Positions 18,165-32,468 of a DNA stretch of 64,000 bases are shown piece by piece (the first letter of the stretch is position 1; each line of letters begins with the position of its first letter). The position numbers and the translations under genes were made by a program. Source of the stretch: DASTPP01 sp035762175 (lineage in GTDB: Bacteria; Myxococcota_A; Polyangia; Polyangiales; Polyangiaceae); assembly GCA_035762175.1 (NCBI GenBank), contig DASTPP010000427.1, positions 1 to 64,000 on the forward strand, written 5' to 3'. The notes below the pieces were generated by a model. That model was not told the origin of the DNA and made no database searches. It worked only from the letters and a program-made list of their open reading frames with translations.

Positions 18165-18430
18165 TCTACGGTCAAACGAACTTAGCATAAGCCATGCCAT
18201 GTTGCCAAAAAGGCCCTGCCCGCCAAACGGAAGGGCCCTTCGGTCAAGATGCCCCCGGGGGCGGTCGCCCCCCCTGACCTGGCGGTCAGGGTCGATGTCG
18301 GTCGGCCGCCGGTTGGCGCAACCGGGCGGGCCCGAGAGCACCGACCGGAAATTCCGGATGGCGCCCTCGAGAGGGCCCACCGCTCGGGGCGCTCGGCCGG
18401 AGAGCGCCCGGGGTCGGGCAGGGCGGCGCG

Positions 18431-18493
18431 CTAGGCTCTGTCGGGCGACTGCTCCCGTCGCCCGGCGGCCGATCCGCAGTCGCCCGACAGAGC

Positions 18494-18497
<4 letters not shown>
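18431..18497. terminator. long hairpin at the uvrB stop codon
   Basis: Two perfect 22-bp arms (18431-18452 and 18476-18497) surround a 23-bp loop, and the uvrB TAG lies within the right arm. There is no T tract, so it would be a structure-based or Rho-assisted terminator, or an mRNA 3'-end stabiliser. A second small hairpin (ccctgacc ... ggtcaggg) lies near 18275-18295. Confidence 0.65.
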
Positions 18498-20614
<2,117 letters not shown>

Positions 20615-20696
20615 CGTAGCCGGGTTTTATGGCGCAGCGGCCCCGGCCCCGCAACCGACGGCGGCGGGGCGCTCGGGGCGCGGGCGGCCTTCGGGG

Positions 20697-20781
20697 CGGC
20701 CCATTCGGGGACCCGGCCGACTCGGGGGCACGGCCGACTCGGGGGCACGGCCGATTCGGAGGCCCGGCCGACTCGGGGGCA
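20697..20781. repeat. 17-bp tandem repeat, five units
   Basis: The unit cggccgactcgggggca repeats with a constant 17-bp step at about 20697, 20714, 20731, 20748 and 20765, with small changes in the first and fourth copies. It sits in the spacer upstream of uvrB, between the uvrB start and the end of the small basic gene. Confidence 0.85.
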
Positions 20782-20833
20782 CGAAAGGGGCTCCGGAGCC
20801 AGGGCAGCCGTGAGGGGCAACCGGGGCGGGGGC

Positions 20834-21121
20834 TCAACCAGCGGGGGCCCCGCCCTCTGGACGCGCCCGCGCGGGCCCGGCCGCCGCCCGAGGCCGCCGC
20901 CCGAGGCCGCGGGGGGTGGGCCGCGGCGAGGCCCCGGGCGACGGTAAGGACGCGGGCTCGGCCGCGGCGGCCTTCTTCGAGCCGCGCTTGGCGGGCGCGG
21001 GGGCGGGCGCGGGGGTCGCGGGCTTGGCCGCGGCCTTCGGACGGCGCAGGCGCTCTTTCTTCTTCACCTGCGCCTTTTTGCGCTTCATTTTCATCGAGTT
21101 GCGTCGGTCGTGCTTTCCCAT
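20834..21121 (-). CDS. small very basic protein, N-terminus conserved-looking
   Basis: The 95-residue protein begins MGKHDRRNSMKMKRKKAQ, a strongly Lys/Arg-rich helix that looks like a nucleic-acid-binding segment. It continues as an Ala/Pro/Lys linker and an Arg/Pro-rich tail of low complexity. The first 30 residues look selected; the tail may be drift and holds one in-frame TTA (near 20946). The ATG lies inside the 3' end of the histidine kinase gene (31-bp overlap), so the two are probably co-transcribed. The function is unknown; a ribosome- or nucleoid-associated role is only a guess. Confidence 0.6.
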   Translation of the reverse strand: MGKHDRRNSMKMKRKKAQVKKKERLRRPKAAAKPATPAPAPAPAKRGSKKAAAAEPASLPSPGASPRPTPRGLGRRPRAAAGPARARPEGGAPAG

Positions 21122-22615
21122 GGGGCGGCACGAGTAGAGCGATTTTCGGCCGGGGGCAAGTCGGCCGGCGTGCCCTCGCCGCGCTCGGGGGCGCGGGCGG
21201 CGGCGGCGAGGTCGACGTAGAAGCGCGAGCCCTTGCCCACCTCGCTCTCGACCGAGAGCCGGCCGCCGAGGGCCTCGGCCAGGTTCTTGACGATGGCGAG
21301 GCCGAGGCCGGTGCCGCCCTCGGCGCGCGAGCGGCCCTTGTCGGCGCGGTAAAAGCGCTCGAAGAGGCGCGGCAGGTGCCGCGCCTCGATGCCGGGGCCG
21401 GTGTCGGCGACCGCGAGGCGCACCGAGCCGCCGCGCCGCTCGGCCGAGAGCGTGACCGCGTCGCCGGGGCGCGAGTACTTGATGGCGTTGTCGACCAGGT
21501 TCGACAGGATGCGCTCGAGCGCGCGCGCGTCGGCCTCGACCGCGAGCGAGGGGTCGCCGCCGGCCGAGCCGAGGGCGATGCCCTTCTTCTCGGCGGCGTG
21601 CGCGTGCAGCGAGACGGCCGAGTCGAAGGCCTCGGCGACGCCGAGCGGCCGCACGACGAGGTCGAGCCGGCGGGCGTCGAGGCGCGAGAGCTCGAGCAGG
21701 TCCTCGACGAGCGCGTAGAGGCGCGCGGCGTTGCGGCCGATGATGCCGACGAACTCGCCGGAGGCCTGCGGGTCGGCGAGGGCCCCGTCTTCGAGGGTCT
21801 CGGCCGCGGCGCGGATGGCCGCGATGGGCGTGCGCAGCTCGTGCGAGACGTTGGCGACGAAGTCGCGCCGCATGCCCTCGAGGCGCCGGAGGTCGGTCAC
21901 GTCGTAGAGCACCGCCACGACCCCCTGCGCCGCCGGCCGCCGCAGCGGGGCCGCGCGCACGCGCACCTTGCGCACCTCGAGCCCCCCGAGCTCGATCTCG
22001 GCGCCCTCGGGGCGCCCCTCGAGCAGCACGCGCTGCAAGAGCTCGGCGAGCTCGCCGTTGCGGATCGCCTCGATCGGGCGGCGGCCGATCGGCGAGGGGC
22101 TCATCGGCGTCAGCTCGCGCAGCGCGCCGTTGGCGAGCACGATGCGGCCGGCGCCGTCGGTCACGAGCACGCCCTCCATCATCGTCTCGAGGATGCTCTC
22201 GAGCCGGTCGCGCTCGTCGGCCAGGCGCGCGAGCGTGGCCGACAGGCCGCCGCCGAGCCGCTCGAGCGAGCGGGCCAGGTCGTCGACGGCCTCGGGCGGA
22301 GGCGCCTCGGAGGCCGGCCCCTCGCCCGGGCCGAGGCCGCCGAGCAGCGTGCGCGCGCTCTGCCGCAGCGGCGCGATCTGCCGCTCGGCGAGCCGCCCGA
22401 GCGCGCGGGCGACGAGGGCGCTCGCGGCGAGCGCGAGCGCGAGGGCGGCGCCGAGCGAGGCGGCCGGGGGCAGGGGCGCGCGGGCGGCGAGGGCGGCGGC
22501 GAGGGCGGCGGCGAGGCAGCCGCCGAAGGCCGCGGGCGCGAGCGGCGGGGCGCGCCGGGGCGGCGCGGGCGGGCCCGCCGCGGGGGGCGGGCGGCCGGAC
22601 GGGGCGGGCGGGCGG

Positions 22616-22629
<14 letters not shown>
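21091..22629 (-). CDS. PhoR-type sensor histidine kinase
   Basis: The 512-residue protein has a Pro-rich start, two hydrophobic segments (about 30-75), a HAMP-like linker, a PAS domain (about 140-235) and a HisKA domain with the phospho-acceptor motif FVANVSHELRTPI. The HATPase domain has NLVDNAIKYS (N box), DTGPGIE (G1), FYRADKG (F box) and GTGLGLAIVKNL (G2). It autophosphorylates on His and passes phosphate to the adjacent regulator. Its start overlaps the regulator's 3' end by 14 bp. The architecture fits PhoR, but phosphate sensing is not shown by the sequence. Confidence 0.9.
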
Positions 22630-23317
<688 letters not shown>

Positions 23318-23549
23318 GAGGGCCTCCACGGGGGCGTAGGGCCCCCGCGCGGCGGCGGCCCGGCGCCCCACCCAATCGGGATCTACGAGACCGCGGGATT
23401 CGGGTCGCCGCAAGGGACGCGTCGGGCCCGCAGCGTAGGCGGCCCGCGTGACGGGCGGGTGACGGGCGCGGGGCGCGGCCGAGGCGGGCGGCGCCCCTTC
23501 GGCGACGGCGGCGCGGCGGGCCCGGCCGCGGGCCGCTGGGGCCGGGGCG

Positions 23550-23591
23550 GCGGGCGCGTGCGACGGGCCGGCGGGCGCGTGCGACGGGCGG
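23550..23591. repeat. 21-bp unit in two copies beside a shifted stop
   Basis: A unit containing cgggcgcgtgcgacgggc occurs twice, 21 bp apart, immediately downstream of the TTAA at the end of the small gene on the minus strand. Confidence 0.7.
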
Positions 23592-23593
23592 GC

Positions 23594-23852
23594 TTAAGCC
23601 CGAGCCGGACGAGGCGCCTTCGAGCGCGGGCGCCTTGCCGCGCACCTCGAGGCGGTAGCGGCTGTTGGCGGTCTCGACGTAGTAAATGTCTTTACCAGCC
23701 ACCTTGAGGACGCGACGCACGGGCGTCGTGACGTACTCGTGCATGCCGTCGAAGAACTCGACCACGATCACCGAGCCCTTGCGGGGCGTTCGGACGAGTC
23801 GACCGACGATGGCCCGGGTGCCTCGACCGAGCTTGACGAGAACGACGTGCAC
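23594..23852 (-). CDS. small conserved-looking protein, 85 codons, stop out of frame
   Basis: A GTG start at 23852 gives a compact basic beta-rich protein (HVVLVKLGRGTRAIVGRLV, VIVVEFFDGMHEYV, DIYYVETANSRYRLEV), suggestive of a small SH3-like fold. No family is recognised. After Gly85 the frame meets TTA (23597-23595), and TAA lies one base farther on (23596-23594). Without a shift the frame would stay open for more than 300 further codons across the PhoB gene, in a composition that looks like shadow sequence. It is the second of four genes in this window with that ending. Confidence 0.6.
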
Positions 23853-24124
23853 GATTTGTCAGGCTAGCATGATGACCTGCCACGTCTAGCCCCTTTCCCT
23901 ACGCGGCCGCGGGCTTTTGTGCTGCCGGAAAAATGGGGATTTGAGCCCCCAGGGCGCGTGTGCGGGGGCCGGGCTCGCCCGGGCGGGGGCGGCGGGGGCC
24001 GTGGGCGCGGCGCGACGGCCGGCGGCGGCGCGAAAGAAGCGCTTAAGCAAGCCAAAGAAGCCAAGTCAAGCCCAAGCTCGCGAGCGCCGGAGCGGCCCGT
24101 CCGGCGGGGCGGCTGCTGCAACGC
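23853..24124. other. spacer between the small gene and pdxA
   Basis: Most is low-complexity G/C. Around 24030-24080 it becomes A-rich on the plus strand (aagcgcttaagcaagcc). No gene is supported. The minus-strand promoter of the small gene should lie in the first 50 bases. Confidence 0.5.
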
Positions 24125-25186
24125 TCAGGCCAAAACGGCCTTTTTTGTGCTTTTTCGGGCCCTCGGCGCCCCCGCGACGGGCGCGCCCCTGACAGCCCTG
24201 TCGCGCGGCGCGGCGGCCGGCTCGAGCCGGTCGGCGAGGCGCAGCGCGGCAACGAGGGCCGAGGGGTCGGCCTCGCCGCGGCCGGCGATGTCGTAGCCGG
24301 TGCCGTGGTCGACGCTGGTGCGCACGAAGGGCAGGCCGAGCGAGACGTTCACCGCGTCGCCGAAGCTCGTCAGCTTGAGCGCGATGGTCGCCTGGTCGTG
24401 GTACATCGCGACGACGCCGCCGAAGCGCCCCTCGCGCGCGCGGCGGAAGGCGGTCTCGGCGCCGACGGGCCCGACGAAGCGCGCGCGCAGGCCCGCCGCC
24501 GCCGCCCGCCGCTCGGCCAGGGCGAGCGCGGGGGCGATGCGCGTCGCCTCTTCGTCGCCGAGCAGCCCCCCCTCGCCCGCGTGCGGGTTGAGCGCCGCGA
24601 CGGCCACGAGGGCGTCTTTCTGCGGGCGCAGCCGGCCGAGCAGCCACGCGAGCCAGAAGGCGGCCGAGGCCACGCCCTCGGGGCGCACCGCGCGCGGCAC
24701 GCGGGCGAGCGGCAGGTGCGTCGTGACGAGCGAGGTGACGAGGCGCGGCGACCAGAAGGCCATGACGACCTCGCGCGCGCCCGAGCGGTCGCGCAGGTGC
24801 TCGGTGTGCCCGCGGAACGCCGCCGCCCCCGGGGCGCCGCTCGCGGCGATGGCCGCCTTGCTGACGGGCCCGGTGACGAGGGCGCGGGCGCGCCCCGAGC
24901 GCACGAGATCGAGCGCGGCGTCGACCCACGCGAGCTGGGCCGCGCCCCCCGCGGGGCTCGGGCGGCCGGGGCGGCGGTCGGCCGCGGCGAGCGCGGGCCC
25001 GGGCTGCACGATCGCGTCGGGCGCGAGCTCGACGCCGCGGGCGCGGGCGAGCCCGAGGAGCTGGCGGCGGTCGCCGACGAGCACGAGCGGGCGCCGGTAG
25101 AGCGCGGCGGCGCGCACGGCGATCTCGGGGCCGATGCCCGAGGGGCAACCGACCGACAGGGCGAGCGGCGAGGGGGCGGGCGGCAT
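24125..25186 (-). CDS. pdxA: 4-hydroxythreonine-4-phosphate dehydrogenase
   Basis: The 353-residue enzyme of pyridoxal-5'-phosphate synthesis oxidises 4-phosphohydroxy-threonine. The N-terminus LALSVGCPSGIGPEIAV matches the PdxA GDPAGIGPE motif (here with Cys-Pro-Ser). GHTEHLRD, LNPHAGEGG, GPVGAETAF, MYHDQATIALK and DHGTGYDIAGRGEADPSAL, with the metal-binding His residues, follow in order. It starts 11 bp after the response-regulator-like gene, suggesting an operon. The tail is basic. The family is clear; the altered DPAG motif is a small oddity. Confidence 0.92.
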   Translation of the reverse strand: MPPAPSPLALSVGCPSGIGPEIAVRAAALYRRPLVLVGDRRQLLGLARARGVELAPDAIVQPGPALAAADRRPGRPSPAGGAAQLAWVDAALDLVRSGRARALVTGPVSKAAIAASGAPGAAAFRGHTEHLRDRSGAREVVMAFWSPRLVTSLVTTHLPLARVPRAVRPEGVASAAFWLAWLLGRLRPQKDALVAVAALNPHAGEGGLLGDEEATRIAPALALAERRAAAAGLRARFVGPVGAETAFRRAREGRFGGVVAMYHDQATIALKLTSFGDAVNVSLGLPFVRTSVDHGTGYDIAGRGEADPSALVAALRLADRLEPAAAPRDRAVRGAPVAGAPRARKSTKKAVLA

Positions 25187-25197
25187 GGCGGGCGGGG

Positions 25198-25917
25198 CTA
25201 GGGGCGCGGGGCGCCGTCGGGCGCCTCGGCGGCGAGCTTGTAGCCGGCGCCGCGCAGCGTCTCGAGCGGGAAGGCGGCGCCGAGCTTGGCGCGCAGGCGC
25301 CGGACGTGGATGTCGACCGTGCGCGGCCCCCCCTCGTAGTCGGCGCCCCAGACGCGCGCGAGCAGCTGCTCGCGCGTCTTGACCCGGCCGCGGTTCTCGC
25401 AGAGGAACGCGAGCAGCGCGAACTCTTTCGCCGTCAGCGAGACCGGCCGCCCCTCGACGCTCACCTCGCGCGCCGAGCGGTCGATGACGAGCGCGCCGAC
25501 CTTGACGCGCTCCTCGTTGGAGAACTCGCTGCGGCGCCACTCGAGCATGCGGATGCGGGCGTAGAGCTCGACGGGCAGGTAGGGCACGAGGGCGAAGTCG
25601 TCGAAGCCCGACGAGGGCTCGAGCCTCGCGACCTGCGCCTGCGTGAGCGCGACGAGCGCCCCGGCGCGCTCGAGGCGCGGCTCGCGGCGCAGCGCGCGCA
25701 GGGCGGCGGTCGCGAGGTCGGGCCGGTCGAGCGCCTCGACGACGAGCGCGCGCACGGCGGCCTCCGCGCCCCCGGGGCCGGCGAAGAGGCCGCCCGGGTC
25801 GTCCCAGAGGTCGAGCGTGCGCACCTCGGCCCCGAGCTCGCGCAGGAGGGCGGCGGCGCCGTCTTCGCGGGCGAGCGAGGGGCCGTGGCCGACGACGGCG
25901 ACGAAGCGGGGGGTCAC
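25198..25917 (-). CDS. OmpR-type DNA-binding protein with degenerate receiver
   Basis: The 239-residue protein has a normal C-terminal winged helix: LTAKEFALLAFLCENRGRVKT in part, QLLARVWG, GGPRTVDIHVRRLRAKLG and LETLRGAGYKL. The N-terminal 115 residues have receiver-like length, but I see neither the acidic pair nor a phospho-acceptor Asp at the expected place (GALVALTQ), nor the usual Lys. It is therefore probably a phosphorylation-independent regulator. No kinase gene is adjacent; pdxA follows after 11 bp. It may sense a ligand or be regulated by abundance. Confidence 0.8.
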   Translation of the reverse strand: MTPRFVAVVGHGPSLAREDGAAALLRELGAEVRTLDLWDDPGGLFAGPGGAEAAVRALVVEALDRPDLATAALRALRREPRLERAGALVALTQAQVARLEPSSGFDDFALVPYLPVELYARIRMLEWRRSEFSNEERVKVGALVIDRSAREVSVEGRPVSLTAKEFALLAFLCENRGRVKTREQLLARVWGADYEGGPRTVDIHVRRLRAKLGAAFPLETLRGAGYKLAAEAPDGAPRP

Positions 25918-25980
25918 GGCACGGCGCCCATAGCACGGCCCGCCCGCGGGCGAGAGGGCCCGGTGGGCGGGCGCCGCGCC

Positions 25981-27426
<1,446 letters not shown>

Positions 27427-27516
27427 GGCCCCAACCTTAGCCCGGTTGCCCCCCGAACGCAGCCCGGCCGTCGCCGCGGCGCCCCGGCGCGATCTCGCCC
27501 GCGGCGCCCGGCGCCC

Positions 27517-27580
27517 GGCGGGCCGAGCGCCCCGGGCGGCCGCCCCCCGGCGGGCCGAGCGCCCCGGGCGGCCGCCCCCC
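27517..27580. repeat. 32-bp tandem duplication in a divergent spacer
   Basis: Two head-to-tail copies at 27517-27548 and 27549-27580, each beginning ggcgggccgagc and ending in a C run, lie between the tldD start (minus) and the HemJ/CopD-like gene (plus). Confidence 0.85.
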
Positions 27581-27629
27581 GCTCGCGCTTGACCTTCGCG
27601 GCCGCCGCGGCCCAGAGTGGCCCCCGCCC

Positions 27630-28046
27630 ATGCTCGACGCCCTGCCCCTCGCCTTGCACGTCGCCTCGAACCTCGTCTGGATAGGCTCGCTGCTCGCCGT
27701 CGGCCTCCTGCTCGCGCGCGGCCCGGGCTCGGTCGCCGAGCGGGGCGCCGCCGCCGCCGCCGTCTACCGCGGCCTCGCGGTGCCCGCCTTCGTCGCCTCC
27801 TTCGTCCTCGGCCTGCTGCAGCTCGGCCTGCGCCCCGCGTACTACCTCAAAGAGACGCACTTCATGCACGCGAAGCTTCTGCTCGCGCTCATCGTCATCG
27901 CCCTGCACCACGTGCTCGGCGCCCGCGCCCGGCGCGCGGCCGCCTCGGGCGCCGCGGCCGACGTCGGCCCCGCCGGCGCGCTCACCGCCGGCATCGGCGT
28001 CTGCGCCCTGCTCGCCGTCCTGGTCGTCGAGCTCAAGCCCTTCTGA
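27630..28046 (+). CDS. HemJ/CopD-like four-helix membrane protein
   Basis: The 138-residue protein has four hydrophobic helices. Conserved-looking positions are the His in LALHVASNLVWIGSLL, the ETHFMHAKLLLALIVIALHH segment with paired His, and Pro in LAVPAFVAS. These fit the HemJ (protoporphyrinogen oxidase)/CopD-like group, which bind haem or copper through such His. The length is a little short for HemJ. It stands alone between tldD and a convergent kinase gene. The assignment to HemJ itself is only possible, not secure. Confidence 0.55.
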   Translation: MLDALPLALHVASNLVWIGSLLAVGLLLARGPGSVAERGAAAAAVYRGLAVPAFVASFVLGLLQLGLRPAYYLKETHFMHAKLLLALIVIALHHVLGARARRAAASGAAADVGPAGALTAGIGVCALLAVLVVELKPF

Positions 28047-28083
28047 GCGCCGCGCCCGCCCCCGAGCGCGCGACGGCGCGCCC

Positions 28084-30189
<2,106 letters not shown>

Positions 30190-30512
30190 GACACGTCCCC
30201 CAGGGTGCCCCGCAAGCAGCGCCCGCCTTCGTTGCATGCCCCCGCGCACCGAGGTTTCGTGACTCTCGGTGGGCGAGAAGGCGGGCGAGCTTCCCACATG
30301 TAGGGCCCTACATCTTGATTAGGGATGGGGCCCGCCGTCAATCAAAAGGTCGAGTTGCTTGGACGAAAGTGGAAATAGCAAGCCGACCTGCACCCGCCCG
30401 GCGGCCTCGTCGTACGGGCCGAGGGGGGCGCGAGCTCCCTTTGGTTCGGCTCCCGGGGGTCGTACGAAAATGTCGGCGAACGCAAGGGTTTAGCAGGTAG
30501 TATGCGCCTTCG
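30190..30512. other. divergent promoter region between kinase and TPR genes
   Basis: The 323-bp spacer is more A+T-rich than average in 30300-30370 and 30470-30505. It holds a perfect 16-bp palindrome (listed separately). A TAGTAT at about 30498-30503 could be a -10 box for the plus-strand gene, without a clear -35. No gene is seen. Confidence 0.6.
30298..30313. promoter_or_regulatory. perfect 16-bp palindrome, probable operator
   Basis: atgtagggccctacat reads the same on both strands. It lies 109 bp upstream of the kinase start and 200 bp upstream of the divergent TPR gene. Dyad length and location fit a dimeric regulator that controls both genes. No regulator gene is adjacent. Confidence 0.55.
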
Positions 30513-31530
30513 ATGACAGGCCCCCTCGCCCGCCACCCCCGCCGCCACCTCGGCAGCCACGGGCTCCTGGCGGCCGCACTCGCCGCCCTCGTCGGCCTCA
30601 CCGCCCCCGGGGCCCGGGCCCAAGAGATCTCTGACGAGGCGCGTCAACACTTTCGCGCCGGCGTCAATTACCTGCAGGACCCGGACGGCGAGCGTATCGA
30701 AGAGGCTTATGTTGAGTTCAAGCGGGCGTACGAAATCTCCAAATCTCCCAAAGTTCTCGGCAACATCGGTCTCTGCGCCATCCGCCTCGAACGCGATGGC
30801 GAGGCGCTCGACGCTTACACGCGCTATTTGAGCTCGGCGACCGGCATCACGGCCGAAGAGCGCGAGCAGATCGAGCGCGATCTGCAGACGCTGACCGCGA
30901 GCGCGGTGCGCCTGACGATCACGGCCGACGTGAAAGAGGCCACGATCGTCGACGCGCGCTACCCCGTCCGGGGCGCCCCGGTGACCAACCGCTACGCGTT
31001 GCGCGACGGCAAGGCCGAGATCATCGTGCGGGCGGGCCACCACGTCGTGCGGCTGCAGACCGAGGGGTCCGACCGGGGCCAGTGGCAGTTCGACGCCCTC
31101 GGCGGCACCGCCCAGAGCAAACATTTTCAGGTCACGAAGCCCGCCGCCGGCCCCGAGCCGGCCGCCGGCCCCGGGGGCGGCGCGCCCGTCGTGCCCTGGG
31201 TGCTGGTGGGGGTCGGCAGCGCGGCCCTGATCGGCGGCGGCGTGACGGGCTTTTTGACGCTGCGCAACGAGAGGGACCTCGAAAAGCTCTGCCCCGACGA
31301 CTTGTGCCCGCTCGGCTCGGACTACGAATCGAAGAAAAGTTCGACGAAGACGCTCGCCCTGACGACCGACGTCCTTCTGATCAGCGGCGGGGTCATGGCG
31401 GCCGTGGGGGCCGGCTGGCTCCTCTTCGGCTCGAAGGGCGCGACGAAGGGGGCGACCTCGGGTATGGTTGTAGGAGGCGCGGCCTGCACCCCCGGCGGCT
31501 GCGCGGCGACGATTGGTGGCCGGTTTTTAA
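30513..31530 (+). CDS. TPR/PEGA-like membrane protein (stop is out of frame)
   Basis: The 338-codon gene resembles the one at 3380-4339. It has a signal peptide (to about residue 36), TPR helices (43-110), a beta domain (125-205), an Ala/Pro/Gly linker, a membrane helix (about 225-248), a charged Cys-containing loop, a second helix (about 290-312) and the tail GGCAATIGGRF. The usual stop should follow Phe338. Instead the sequence is CGG TTT TTA ACC, and the TAA (31528-31530) is in the +1 frame, as if one T were extra. The lipoprotein gene starts 22 bp after that TAA, as expected for an operon. In-frame extension would add 118 Ser/Arg/Thr-rich shadow residues. Confidence 0.85.
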
Positions 31531-31552
31531 CCTTCGCCGAAAGTTCCTTCCC

Positions 31553-32440
31553 ATGCAACGAACGCCCTGGCCTGCACGCGCCCTCGCCGCCGCCCTCCTT
31601 ATCGCCCCGGGCTGCACCACCATCACCGACGTCGACCGCTTCCAGGGGTCGCTCGAAGACCCGAGCAACCCTTACATGTCCCTGGTGTTCGGGATCGAAG
31701 GCATGGAGGCCAACCACGTGCAGAAGTACTTCGAGCTGCGCCTGGTCGACAGGAACAACGCGCCGCAGTTCGTGGCCGTGGCCCAGCCCTTCGACGACGA
31801 AGACGAGGCGATCTTTAACATCCCGAACGTGGCGCTGCGATCGAAGCTCGCCGACTATCGGCTCGACTTCTTCGGCGACATGAACGGTGATGCCTTGTTC
31901 AACTACGAAGACGTCGTCAACCCGCAGGGCGGTCTCATCGACGGCGACCACGCCTGGCGCGTGCGCAACCTCGGCCCCGACAACAATCAGTTCAAGCGCC
32001 GCCGGGGCACCAACGTGCTCGAGATCCACTACCTGCACAACTACGAGTTCGAAGACCTGTCGCAGCCGGCGCTCAAGCCCGCCGGCGGCAACGCCACGAT
32101 CGAGCTGACGGGGCTCGAAGAGTTTCAGAACAAGCGGTTGCAGGTGCGCATCAGCACGCTCGACGGCGACACGCTGCACACCGTCGGCATCTTCCGCGTC
32201 GGGCGCGTGCGGTCGACGGAGATCACGGGCGAGCTCGCGGGCATCATCATCGAGAGCCAGCCCTACCAGATCGAAGTCTACGTCGATGGCAACGGCAACC
32301 GCCGCTACGATAACCCCGCCGAAGCCGAGGGGGGCGACTTCGGCTGGTACTTCGAGGCGACGGCCGTGAACAACCAGCTACGCGTCGCCTTCAACCCGCA
32401 GAACGCCGGCCCCCGGAACGTCAGCGTCGGGGAGCCCTAA
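31553..32440 (+). CDS. lipoprotein of unknown function, linked to kinase and TPR genes
   Basis: The 295-residue protein has a signal ending in APGC (about residue 20) and a mature beta-rich domain with many Asp/Asn-Gly turns (FGDMNGDALFNYEDV, YVDGNGNRRYDN), which resemble calcium-binding loops. No enzyme motif is visible. The ATG at 31553 follows the shifted stop of the TPR gene closely. It matches the lipoprotein/kinase/TPR trio at 3380-6873 in kind, though not obviously in sequence. It ends with a normal TAA after CCC. Confidence 0.75.
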   Translation: MQRTPWPARALAAALLIAPGCTTITDVDRFQGSLEDPSNPYMSLVFGIEGMEANHVQKYFELRLVDRNNAPQFVAVAQPFDDEDEAIFNIPNVALRSKLADYRLDFFGDMNGDALFNYEDVVNPQGGLIDGDHAWRVRNLGPDNNQFKRRRGTNVLEIHYLHNYEFEDLSQPALKPAGGNATIELTGLEEFQNKRLQVRISTLDGDTLHTVGIFRVGRVRSTEITGELAGIIIESQPYQIEVYVDGNGNRRYDNPAEAEGGDFGWYFEATAVNNQLRVAFNPQNAGPRNVSVGEP

Positions 32441-32468
32441 CGGCGGGGGGGCGCCCCGGGCCGGGCGC

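Noticed and set aside
24121..24165. Plus-strand intrinsic terminator (ggcc stem, T run)
   Set aside because: The stem is only 5 bp and the T run is the Lys-rich end of pdxA read on the other strand.
30513..31883. 456-residue version of the TPR protein
   Set aside because: The last 118 residues are Ser/Thr/Arg-rich shadow of the lipoprotein gene and have no membrane-protein character.
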